From NCBI GenBank assembly GCA_015178975.1, contig WHVD01000016.1, positions 1,015,346 to 1,079,345 of the forward strand: DNA of 64,000 nucleotides. The letters are read 5' to 3'. The translations under genes were made by a program, and so were the position numbers. This stretch comes from Hysterangium stoloniferum. Lineage: Eukaryota; Basidiomycota; Agaricomycetes; Hysterangiales; Hysterangiaceae. This document shows, one piece after another, positions 23,923 to 34,259 of the stretch. The notes below the pieces were generated by a model, which worked only from the letters and a program-made list of their open reading frames with translations, was not told the DNA's origin and did no database searches. Position 1 is the stretch's first letter, and every line of letters begins with the position of its first letter.

Positions 23923-24741
23923 GGTGTATATGATATAGTAGAGATCTATATATTTATGTATATATTTGGCCTTATGACATCCTATTTAATATTCAGTGAG
24001 ATATCAGTGCAATGGTTCCCCTGCATTCAATTATTCATATATTTGCATATAGGTTGGTGGAACTAATACTATCTATTGTATGAAAATATCCCCTGAGTTG
24101 TGAGGCATAATGCTACCTTTTGAACAAGTTACACTACTGACTCAGTAAGTAGCTCAACTTATTCAAAAGGTGGTATTAAGCCTCACAACTCAGGTAATAT
24201 TCTCATACAATATATTGTATTAGTTCAGCCAACCTATATTCAAATATATGAATAATTGAATGCAGGGGAACCATTGCACTGATATCTCACTGAATATTAA
24301 ATAGGATGTCATAAGGCCAAATATATACATAAATATATAGATCTCTACTATATCATATACACCCCAAAATACTGTGTCTTAATTGGGTCCCATTCCTGAC
24401 ATATAGCACAATTTGTCTGTAGGTCAAAAGCGGAACTTTTTTAAAAAAATTTTGAATTTTGAACACCGCCATCGGTACTCGGAACAGCTGTAGTCAGCGT
24501 GGGAGGGCACAACACACCATTTGGCTTCCTCTGAACGATGACGAATGACGCTGCTGCTCTTAGCCCTGTTGAAGAAACTGAGGTCACGAAATCTAGGCTG
24601 TATACTCCCAAGAATTGCATTGCTTATACATTGATTCGGAAACTTTAAAACCCACTAGGATATACAACGGGAGCAATTTTTTGTTCAATAGCAAGTGTCA
24701 GTTTCAGATTAGCGATACAATTTGAAATCAATGCAGCGGCG

Positions 24742-25026
24742 ATGTGTCGCTGTGTCCACTGTCAATTGGCAACCCGAACACAATCGGGGTCTCCTCAATG
24801 TGTTTGTTTGTTCGGTCCTCCTTCCATTCCAATACCTACCTCTGGGGAATCATCCTGTGACGTCTACTGCGATACTTTTCTTCCCAAACCACATCCAATT
24901 TTATTTATATCTTTTGGAGCTTGCTCATTATATCCTGATGTCGTACCCAATATTTATACAGCTCTTGCGCATGATTTCTCATTTTGGCGGACTATGTTCG
25001 GACCAACCGCCGCTGTGACACGTTAA
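24742..25026 (+). CDS. Conserved 94-aa ORF, copy C, doubtful
   Basis: Same protein as 3970-4254. In this copy the overlapping frame is also open (24722-25018), so coding status is unresolved. Confidence 0.22.
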   Translation: MCRCVHCQLATRTQSGSPQCVCLFGPPSIPIPTSGESSCDVYCDTFLPKPHPILFISFGACSLYPDVVPNIYTALAHDFSFWRTMFGPTAAVTR

Positions 25027-25285
25027 GGATCGTCTCTGCTCATTGCGCTGATGCTCTACCTGTCATTTTCCTTGTATTGGATGATATTGTGACACTAGCA
25101 CTGGTTGATGTAAGTCACATGAAGTTGGAGAACAATGTTTCAGCCTTTTCTTTTCTATTTCCTACCAATCTTCGAAAATATCAAATATGATTATTATTCT
25201 CAGGAGGTTTCGGGGACTCTTCTGAAACTTTGTCAGCTGGATCTGGTCTTCAATAGAAATTGTGACGGCTTCGACCCTTAAAGAG

Positions 25286-25293
25286 TATAAAAG
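25286..25293 (+). promoter_or_regulatory. TATA box of six-exon gene, copy C
   Basis: TATAAAAG, 90 nt before the start codon. Confidence 0.65.
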
Positions 25294-25375
25294 GGATGTT
25301 AGGCGTCTACGGAGCTCCGCTCTTTGTCTTTTCACCACCACCCACCATCGATTTCCACCAACGTCATACCCAAAC

Positions 25376-26530
25376 ATGTCTACCCTCGATCTAGGATCCT
25401 TTTCGTCCTCTCTTCCTCAGCACCTTGCCTTTTCACCCAAGGGACGCCCGTTCCGCAAGACGCGTGTAGTGAAGGATATCACCACCAAATACCCTGACGT
25501 CGATCAGACTCTGATTGAGAGTGTAGGTCGTCAAATGATATCTCATATACGTTCCCTGATGACATCCTCTCCTTCATGCCCTCCATCAGTTTGTGGCTGA
25601 TTTTGACAACATGCATTTGTAAGGTTCACTAGTGCTTAACCATATATATATCACTGACGCTACCTCCTATATATAGGGCCGCGTCCTCTCAGTCTTGCAT
25701 TGATGCAGTAAGCGCTAGTCGACATTGCAGTACACTCATTTATCTCACCAATGTCCTCTCTCGCAGTGCATCACCAAGTTGAAGACGCTCAACTTGTACG
25801 TTTCCCATTCTCCTCACTAGTCACGTTTCTATGCTAATGGCTCTGCACCCATTTCAGGATTACGGAGAGAGACTCCGATACGGACGACTCCTACGATAGG
25901 AGAACCCGCTCGCGCAATGGACGAAACACGCAGGCCCGTCAGAAGCTCGCTCCCTACCAAAAGCGAGCTTCTCGTTCTAAATCACCACCTGCCGGCACGG
26001 ACGCCGAATGTACCGATCGCAAGATCGTCAGCTCTAGTTGGGGACGTGATGCTGCCGCGTCTGTGAAAGTAATGTGTTTTATTAAGACTAATCTATGACC
26101 GTCTGTTGATTATGGTCATCAGCCCCTTGACGCAACGGGTCCCTCCTTCGCCTACGGTCTCTCTTCTATCACCTGGCCAGTCGAAGACGGTGTCCGCTTC
26201 TACAACGGACAACCGCTCGCGCCGTTGGCAACTTTCAATGCCACAGAGAATGAATATGTCGATGTTGCACATCCCAATATCAACTGCCACCTTCCCCCCG
26301 CCGTATGGTCTTCTGAGGACTACTATGCATCGTCTGACACTAGTTCGAGCTCCGGCGACTCCAACTCCGACTCGGATTCCTTGCTGGGCAACGATGACCT
26401 GGGGATAGATGATAATGGTATGAATCGGCAAGCTCCCGCCGTCTCTTACAGTGGCGACTTTTTCCTTCCTGCATATGAGATGGAACCGGTACTTCTTGCG
26501 AGGATGATGGCCATGTGGTTTGAAAACTAG
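25376..26530 (+). CDS. Six-exon gene, paralog 2 (divergent last exon)
   Basis: Exons 25376-25522, 25590-25618, 25677-25707, 25767-25795, 25858-26068 and 26123-26530 join in frame to 284 residues. Exons 1-5 differ little from paralog 1: three substitutions plus one inserted F in exon 1, and about six changes in exon 5. Exon 6 differs at roughly 40% of residues and is five codons shorter, yet the following UTR is again nearly identical. Function is unknown. Intact splice sites and the open frame suggest it is expressed rather than decayed. Confidence 0.75.
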
Positions 26531-27687
26531 GTTCCTCCCAGTGTTTCCAGCCTTGTTTTGTCTGGCTTATGTGAACCGTCTTATTTATCCTCACCGCTAT
26601 GCCATCACTTTTATTGTTTTGGTTTTGTTTTATGATCATATTTCTTGGATCGTCTTTTTGTCTGCGGATTTCAGATCTGGTCTCAATCGATTTTTACATC
26701 AATAAATGATGTTTGATCGGCGCGTCTGGCTCTGTGGTAAGTTTTTGCCTACATATTTTAGTTTATAAACTGAAGTCGGTCTCTCAATAGCTTATCAACC
26801 CCTCATATGGTTACATGATTGCATGCGGCAGCGATATTGTGGATATCGCCGCCCGATCATTTAGTGTTTCTTACGGTGAGCTCAATCAGTTGCATTGCAT
26901 CGTCGGCAGTATTTGATTCATATTTCCACAAAAGGATAATTCCTTTTGATATCTCATTTGAGTATTAGCTGAATTTATCCATGGACGCTATTTTGCATGC
27001 CTGTCGCCGTTTGCGGAGTGCAGTGATATCTGTAAAGGTACACTGCCTGATCGTTGGTAGAGCTTTTCGGTAAGCCAAAAATATGATATTGTTTCCGGTT
27101 GGTTCACATCTTTTTGATACAGGTTCCGTCGATTGTGACCATTTGTTATCCGTACCCTTTCTTCCCTTATCATTTTGATTGTCGTCCCATCTGTGCTTTC
27201 GTGTCCTTTCCTTGTAAACTAGCGTTTATTGAGCATATATTTTCAAAATAAAAGTTTTGAGTCTGGATTCCTGTCCCAATTCGGGGCGCGGTAGTAGTAT
27301 TAAACTCGAACTCCACTTGTGAGGCACCCGACGGAGTGCAATCAAGAGCCCAAATGGGGTACTGGCCTTATTTGGAAAACGTCTATGGTAAGTGGGGTCA
27401 GCTATAGCATACCTAGAGCGCCTAGACCATATAGTTACAATTAGTGTAGGATAGTCGAACCGGGCTAGTGAACTAGTTGATTGTTAAATGAAGTCACTGA
27501 GCTGGCTATCTCGCCCAAGGAGCTAGCGGATTGGAATTCCATTTCCTGATCATGATAGGGGAGAATTTGGCACGAAGGATTGATGCTTTCAACCTCGCGT
27601 TACAACGTCTGGTTGTTGTACAAATGGTATTAATTTGAGTAAAAATTCAATAGTATTATATGAACACATAATATCAATAGCCGCGTC

Positions 27688-27797
27688 TACGGTGTCCCAA
27701 CTGTATCAGGTCTATTTTCTTTTTGAATTTTGAATTTTGAATTTAGGTTTGAGATTAGCGCTAGTGCCATGGGGATACGTCAGCCCCACGCTTGCCG
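27688..27797 (+). repeat. Left terminal inverted repeat of the alpha-kinase element
   Basis: The first 60 or so bases match the right end closely. Further inward only blocks match (gagattagcg, gtcagccc, ccgttttgggtaag), spread over about 110 bp. A short gaattttgaattttgaatt run lies inside. Confidence 0.85.
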
Positions 27798-28093
27798 TTT
27801 TGGGTAAGCCAGCCATTCCCAGCCAGGTCGAGTTCAACGAAAAGAACCTGTACACTGGTCAGGTCCCCCCCCCGGTGTAGATCCATATGTCCCACTGCAC
27901 TCACTGCCATTAAATACATGAAACACATTACTGCAGTAACTGTAATTTGGCAGTTTCAAATAAAATTAGGGAATTTACTAGTACTTTCTACAAAATTCGG
28001 AGCCTAAAAATTAAATTATGTGATAGTAAATATATATGTAATTTGTAGGACTTCCTCTAAAATATTGACAGCCTATCTGTTAATCTGCTTGCT

Positions 28094-30606
28094 ATGCCTC
28101 ATTGTTCAGGCTGTTCTAAAAAGTTTCCTAATCTCGAAGAGAAAGTCTTGTGTGGTCGATGTTACAAACTTGATCAAAAACCTTCTGAACCCGAAAAAAA
28201 AATTATACTAGTGAGTTCAGTACTAATCATTTATGAGATTAATAAATGATAGAAAAAAAACAGGCAAAGCCACAATGTGATGGATGTGGTGTAATTTATG
28301 CATTTTTGACTGAACCCATTTGTGGTTTTTGTGTAGATAAAGCAGACAAAAGTGTGTTTCTTCCGAGAATTATTTGCATTGTTCAATGAGCTTATAAATT
28401 TTAGGGCCCCATTTATCTGAAGGTATGTTCTCATACTATATTATGCAACACTGTTGAATTTGCCATTTACTGATAGATATAGGTGATCTTGCAGAATTCC
28501 TGACTCAGCGTACATTAGACTTTGAAAAGACTGCATCAAAGCATTGTTTGCATAAGCCACTGCCCCCAAATGATAGCCTTCTCAAAGGATATGAAGTGCG
28601 CGAGAAGACTCCGGCTTTGAAAAAGCAAAACAAAGGGGAAATAATTAATATTAGATATTCACTTGCTCAGATTATCCCAGGCAAAAATAAACCTGTACAG
28701 GTTTGTATATTTAGTTGTATTTTTCATATTAAGATTAAATAATTGTCTGGTGACTGCAGATTTCACTACCAATGCAGAAAGAGCCTTTTGATGTACAGGA
28801 TGATGCTAATGAAGTTATTGACAAAATCCTGTCAAATGGGAAAAATTATTATGATCACTACACTAACTGTGATATTAAATTGATATGATATTATTTATAC
28901 ATGAAAAAACTCCACTAATTTATTGTGTAGGGAAAGAGTTATTTTCATTGTTGTAAATGGAACAAACTTGCAGGACGATAACTTTGTGGATGTTGATGTG
29001 ATAAAGCTTGGGGGGAAAAGCATTGGTGAATGGCGGACAGATCTAATAAATTGAGACTTCCTTTCAGTTAAAGATGTCAAGAAAAATGATCTCACACTTC
29101 AATTACGATTGCATGAAGATGTGCCCATAGTGAGTCATTGTGATTGAATTGCAGTTACAGTTATATTTATATAAATCACAGATCAGTGACGAAGAGCTAA
29201 ATACTAGTGGTAGAATGGATAATAATAAGAAAATAACTAGAGAAAATGGTATTAGAAGCCTTGGAGCGAAGCATAAGAATGCCTCTTCCGAAAAGGGTCA
29301 GTTTTGAATTTTTACATATATTTGTATATTTTATTATGCTTATAAATTAATCTAAAGAAGCAGGTACAACAGATAATACATGGCCTAACAAATGTTATAC
29401 CAGTGCATATGTTAGCCACTATGCAACTGTAAATGTGGTATACATGGCCTATAAATTCCAAAGGATTAAAGTATCAGTCAATCCATGTACTTGTGATGTT
29501 GAGATTACAGAAAGTGACGACATGGAGACAGTTCTTGTACAGAAGAATTGGCGAGAGCACATAGGATGTGGTGGACGGAGGGGTGGATATTTGGGCTATG
29601 GACTTTATAAATATGCTTTTGAGGTATGCTTAAAACATACATATCATATGGTGTGATATATAACAGTTTCTTTCATTCACAGGGAAAAATCCAAGAAAAA
29701 GATTTTGCACTCTTCGAGTGGAAGGAAGTTTGTTGCCAGTTCAACGAGGAGAATTTCAACAAGTTGGGATCAGAATTGGTGCGTTTAGCCTGGGGTGAAT
29801 ACTTTGCTGAGTCATTCAACGAACGGATTAGATCTAGCAGTGTCAAAAATATACCCAGTGAGTTAAATTCTCAACAATAATAAATTAAAGTTAATCTTTA
29901 ATGGTTTAAATTACAGTGCTTAGGTGGAATACAAAGGATACTTTCATTGGGAAATTGGTAGATGAAGTAAAAGACGCTACAGATTCATCTCAAAATTCTA
30001 GCCTGGTTGAGCCCAGTATACGATGGAATGCATTCCTGGCAGCACCATTGCTACCCAAGCCAACACGAGAGGCCAAATTCTCTGGGAATGAACAGGCTGG
30101 AAGTAACACAGATAGGCTTGGGATGTGTGTTGATGCTTTTGCCCATCACACTGTGATTGATTCTGTTGGCGAGTTTTTATTTGCTGACTTGCAAGGTAAG
30201 TCCTAATGTAATTCAAAATGATTGTTATTCACCACTGAATTTGTAGGATTTATCTATGGAAATAATATGGTGGTCCTATTTGACCCTCAAGCACACAGGT
30301 ACATATGTTCCAATAGTCTTATCAATAGATATACTAATATGATTCTGAAGTTTTGATCAAACAAGCGGTCCATGGGATAAAGGTGCCCACACTATCCAGA
30401 ATTTCCTCAATACACACAAATGCAATGATATTTGTCATAGCATTGGGCTTGATAATATCCGTGTCAAAGTCCCTCCTCCCCAGAAAAGGGATATGGATTG
30501 TCATAGAGTTGGTACAACATGCCCTCAAGGCTCATCTACCTTTGAAAAGCTTATCTCCCCTGTGTATGAGGAAGCTGTGCAACAGGCAGCCATTGATCTT
30601 GATTGA
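28094..30606 (+). CDS. Zinc-ribbon alpha-type protein kinase
   Basis: About 13 exons give roughly 610 residues. Exons 1 and 2 each encode a CxxC...CxxC zinc-ribbon-like unit (CSGC...CGRC and CDGC...CGFC). The alpha-kinase domain occupies the C-terminal half. It has a Gly-rich GCGGRRGGYLGYGLYKYAFE stretch (29570-29622), the FADLQG and LFDPQAHT segments (about 30175-30298) and the zinc-binding THKCNDICHSIGL (about 30414-30453). Alpha-kinases are atypical Ser/Thr kinases that phosphorylate helical substrates. Most introns are clear and in phase. The junction between about 28873 and 28932 does not join cleanly in frame, so either my model is wrong there or the copy is damaged. It sits inside a TIR element, convergent with an integrase gene. 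The substrate is unknown. Confidence 0.8.
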
Positions 30607-30776
30607 TTGAACAGAATTTTAGCTATTTTCTTGATCTTCAAAACATAAAACTTAACTCCCATTTACAACATCTATTAGAATACACATTTATAATAAAAGT
30701 AGTTCTGATTTTTTCTTTTTAATAATTACATGTGTGGCAACATTGCCTCAAAAATGGCCCAGACATTGTGCAGATT

Positions 30777-32316
30777 TTACTCTTTGACATGTAATGTCTC
30801 ATATACTTTGGCTGCATGCTTTTCATATTCAACACTCACAAACCACAAAAGGTTCTCCCCTCCTAGCTCTTCCTTCAACTGACAGACTATATCCCGATCT
30901 ACAGGCTGCAAGAGATTCTCAGCACCAAGATCTTTATATGTAGTGAGTGCAACGTTAGGTGACATCCCAGATGGCAGAATCTTATGCTTGTCCTTCCGAA
31001 CCCGATGGTTATTAAACCGGTCCCGTAACTGGTCCAGCTCCTGTTGAATGAGCTTTGGCCATAACCAGCATACCAATTCACTGTGATGTATCAGTACTAA
31101 TAGTAATATTATGAAGGGGAAATGACTTACTGGTGGTGTACATCCATTGGATTATAAATGCCTTCACCAGCTTCCCAATGCACTTTCACGTTGTTGCCCC
31201 ACTTGAGATGAAGTTGTAGCCATCCACGCTCAATAGTTGTGTTGTGTACTGATTTTAAGAAATGATGTGCAGGGAGGCCGTCTACACACAACTTGGGTGA
31301 AAATATCTCCCTAGGAATGATCAAACATCAGTAGAAAAGTATAAGATAAAGATAGATATTACAGTACCTTAAAGTATTTGCGATACCAAAGACTCTGCCA
31401 GTCTCGCTCCCACAGTCTGTTGTTGTCTGAACAGGCATACCTGTATTCACTCAGTACCAGGAAGGTCAAAAGGCAAAAGACTTACCACCCATCTTCTCAA
31501 TCAAGCTTAGATATAAATATGCGATGGCTATCTTCAAGCGATTGTTTGGGAGCACCCAAATCCCCAACCATGCCCCTGACCATACATCTCGTATTGCCCA
31601 AAGTGGGAAACCGATTGCCGCTAGTTTATCATGACCATTCCCACTCCATTCTTGATGAGGGCCTAATAGGATGAGCGGCGAACAGTTTATTTTTCTCATG
31701 CCAGGTTGTCTAATCACAAAGCTGGCTGGGTCTTGAGGTTGCATAGTTGATGTAACAAAACTCCTAAGAATAGTTATCAATTAAAAACATGAAGTGAATC
31801 ACAATGTATGTACTTACCTTGTCAAGTTAATCCCAGTCCTTGCAGCGATTGCTTCCTTCACCACCTGTGGTCCTTGTTGACTTGTAGGATCCTGAGCCAT
31901 TTGGTCGAGAACAAGCTGCCGCTTCACAGTATTTGGAAGACACTTTGTTGTAGCCCCACTACCTTGTAAGCCAAGCTGAGTACGATGGCGAGCAATAGTT
32001 GCTTCACTAATAAAAGTAAAAACTGAGGATCAAAAATATAGAGCATGAAATAAATAGACATACCTTATCTGGATCCCATGCTCTGCAAGAAATAGCTTGC
32101 TGAGTTCTTTACGGTTGGTAATGCCATGTCGGTGGTATTCAATAATACATTGCTTTATGTTTTCATCATCAGAGGATGCTATGAGTAGTTATTTGAAAGA
32201 AAAAAAATTAACAGTGATTATATCACAAAGACAGTGGAAGATAACTCACGGCAGTGCCTGTATTGATTGGATCCCATAGGATTGCGATTGTAGTGCATGC
32301 TAGGCTGAGATTGCAT
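30777..32316 (-). CDS. rve-type integrase (putative transposase)
   Basis: About seven exons in minus order: start at 32316 (MQSQPSMHYNRN), an HTH-like region (EYHRHGITNRKELSKLFLAE ... SEATIARHRTQLGL, 32180-31980), then the catalytic core. Core motifs are GPHQEWSGNGHDKL with the probable first Asp (about 31680), FPLWAIRDVWSGAWLGIWVL, TTDCGSET with the second Asp (about 31425), and VHNTTIERGW with the Glu (about 31235), 42 residues after the second Asp. The C-terminus ends HVKE at 30777. This D,D,E layout with the WSG strand is that of retroviral-type integrases. All frames join in this copy, so it may be functional. The intergenic gap to the kinase stop is about 170 nt. Confidence 0.82.
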
Positions 32317-32339
32317 AGATTTGGTATCTGGAATCACCA

Positions 32340-32585
32340 GTGATATTGAGCAGCGGCAATGATGATAGTGAGCAGTGGCGGAGATGATAGTGAGGGGCCA
32401 CGATGGCAATATTGGACAGCGGCAGTGATGGTGCAGTGGTGGAGATGATAGTAATGGGCCACGATGGCAATATTGGATGGTGGCAGTAATGATAGTGAGC
32501 AGCAGTGGAGATGATAGTGAGGGGCCACAACGGCAATATTGGACAGTGGCAGCAAGAGCGACAATGATAGTGAGTGATGATGAGG
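32340..32585 (-). repeat. Subterminal minisatellite of the alpha-kinase element
   Basis: About three units of 80-90 bp containing gagatgatagtgaggggcca and ggcaatattggacagtggcag. It lies between the right TIR and the integrase start codon, the position of promoter and transposase-binding sites in many DNA transposons. Confidence 0.8.
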
Positions 32586-32627
32586 AGCAATAGTTGTGAA
32601 GACTTACCCAAAACGGGCAGTTAGGGC

Positions 32628-32737
32628 TGACCGTACCATAGCTGACACATCTGCTTGGCACTCTTGAAACGCTAATCTCGAACCCCAAATTCAAAATTCA
32701 AAAGAGAAAATAGACCTCATACAGTTGGGACACTGTA
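32628..32737 (-). repeat. Right terminal inverted repeat of the alpha-kinase element
   Basis: Reverse complement starts TACAGTGTCCCAACTGTAT and matches 27688 onward. Confidence 0.85.
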
Positions 32738-32743
32738 CGTGTC

Positions 32744-34259
32744 TACTGATTCCAATGTACCATGTCAGGCCGATTCCTCTTTTGACAGTGGTGACACTGC
32801 ATTGGTGAATGATGAGAGGAATTATGAACAGCAAGCCGCAGAAGGTACTAATTCGGCTTTCTTTTCATTACTAACATTTGCGTTCCATATAGAAAAATTG
32901 ATTCCGGCATCTGCACCACTCACTGTTGACAAGAGACCTGAAACACTGATAAGATAGCCTCTATTCACCTCTATCCAAGAGACAGCAACAAATTCACATG
33001 TCAACAGGTCTGACGATGGGCAGAAGTCTATTCTGTAGGTATCCTTTGTGCCCAAATTTCATAGTCACCATCTTATCACGTTTCAGTGTTGGGGATCCCG
33101 TAAAAGCCACGGATTTGTTCCTGAATAAATGGAGACTCCTGTGAGTCGACATATGTATAGCTCTCCATTAGCATGGCGCTAATGCACACAAGCAGCAGCT
33201 TGACTCCCTCCAGCCTGTCGACAACTCTTCTGTGGTCTCTATTACCAAAATTGAAGAGCCCTCGGATTAGATGGCCCATCCTGAGTGGGCATTCCTTCCA
33301 TTTGATTATTTTGTCATTGCCATATCTCATTTCGTGCAGGCTCCCATCCGAGCAGAAAATTCAGGATGAGAAAGATAGGCATGGGAAGGACAAGGTCACT
33401 TTTCCGGCTAGTTTTGAGGAAATTGTGAGTGAAATTTTACATAGCCGTTCATGACCATGTTATTAATGTGCCCATACAGAAAAGGATCAGGAATGGAAGC
33501 CAAAACTCCGGCTTTGTATTACCGACCACTTCCTCAGCCGAGCAGGCTGCTACGCACTTCACTGGAAGAAGGCGTAGAAATATGAGGCATGTCAGTGGCA
33601 CTCTCCCCAAAACACACCCTCCTTTGGACCTTTCAGCCTTGGTAAGTGACTTTAATAAGGCTTTCTCCCAAAACTTAGAAAAATTGATTTCTGTAAAAAA
33701 ATATAGACTTCTCAGCCCGACACAGCTTTGCTGAAGACACTTTCAAGGGTATTAGAATAGGAGAAATAGGACTGAGAACTCAAAGGGGGTAATTGTAAGT
33801 GGACCCTCTGTCACAGACCCCAAAAAACACTGTCATTTCTTTCAAACCATGGTTCCTCATATTATTGAATCCCCTGAGTCCACAGTCCAACCCCTTACCT
33901 TTTGAGTCTTGCCATCCCTTTCCAGACCTTCTGGCCTCCTTCCAGGCATCCCTATCCATTCCCCTCCCCTTCCCTCTCCTTGTGGATATCAACTATTCCT
34001 GCTAATACCTTAGATAAGTAAGTGGCTAACTCCAGAGGCTGGTGGCATTAGTGTTCCTTTGTGGAAAGAGTCCTTGTTCTGTGTTAGGTAGAGTTATTTT
34101 TAGACTACTGGGTGCCTATGGGTCACACCTCACAGGGGGATTCCTTAGACAGTTACATGTCAGGGGCACTGCAGGCAGTGCTACCATGAGCAGGGGTACT
34201 GATAGTGGGATGACAGATGGGTAACAAGGCTAAAGTGGCCTGCAGTGGTTCCAAAATGG
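32744..34259. other. Unclassified stretch with possible exons
   Basis: Plus-strand exon-like pieces with good GT...AG borders occur: 33360-33423, 33480-33642, and 33706 onward ending in a stop near 33756. A minus-strand 84-codon ORF at 33330-33076 is equally plausible as a coding piece. I recognise neither. From 33780 to 34259 there is no gene I can support. The copy in the right arm is the same apart from one homopolymer length. Confidence 0.3.

Larger units (their letters stand above)
17851..24490. mobile_element. Foldback MITE with TA duplication, split by an LTR element
   Basis: The ends are inverted copies starting CAGCTGTTCCGAGTACCGAT, flanked by TA at 17849-17850 and 24491-24492. Copies A and D have a single TA at this site. 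Without the LTR element the MITE is 687 bp (17851-17974 plus 23928-24490). The two halves are near-perfect inverted repeats of about 330 bp around a short centre near 24145, so it can fold almost completely. It encodes nothing. The TA duplication points to mobilisation by a Tc1/mariner-type transposase. Confidence 0.93.
24491..27687 (+). repeat. Triplicated block, copy C (right half of B/C)
   Basis: Colinear with 3721 to about 7110 of copy A. It becomes more diverged after about 27300 and stops where the alpha-kinase element (27688) is inserted. Confidence 0.92.
27688..32737. mobile_element. 5.05-kb TIR transposon with alpha-kinase and rve integrase
   Basis: Inverted ends read TACRGTGTCCCAACTGTAT. 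The flanks CGCGTC (27682-27687) and CGTGTC (32738-32743) are an imperfect 6-bp target duplication. Inside are two convergent multi-exon genes: an alpha-type protein kinase on the plus strand and an integrase on the minus strand, with about 170 nt between their stop codons. The integrase is the likely transposase and the kinase is either cargo or an accessory factor. A second, partial copy in reverse orientation is at 59890-64000. I know of no named superfamily with this gene pair. Confidence 0.8.

Noticed and set aside
32218-32694. 158-codon His/Ser-rich minus-strand ORF
   Set aside because: It reads through the subterminal minisatellite and upstream of the integrase start. Its neighbours in the other frames look the same, so the repeat explains it.
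34042-34224. 60-codon ORF conserved in both arms of the inverted repeat
   Set aside because: The arms are nearly identical DNA, so conservation says nothing about coding, and no motif is present.
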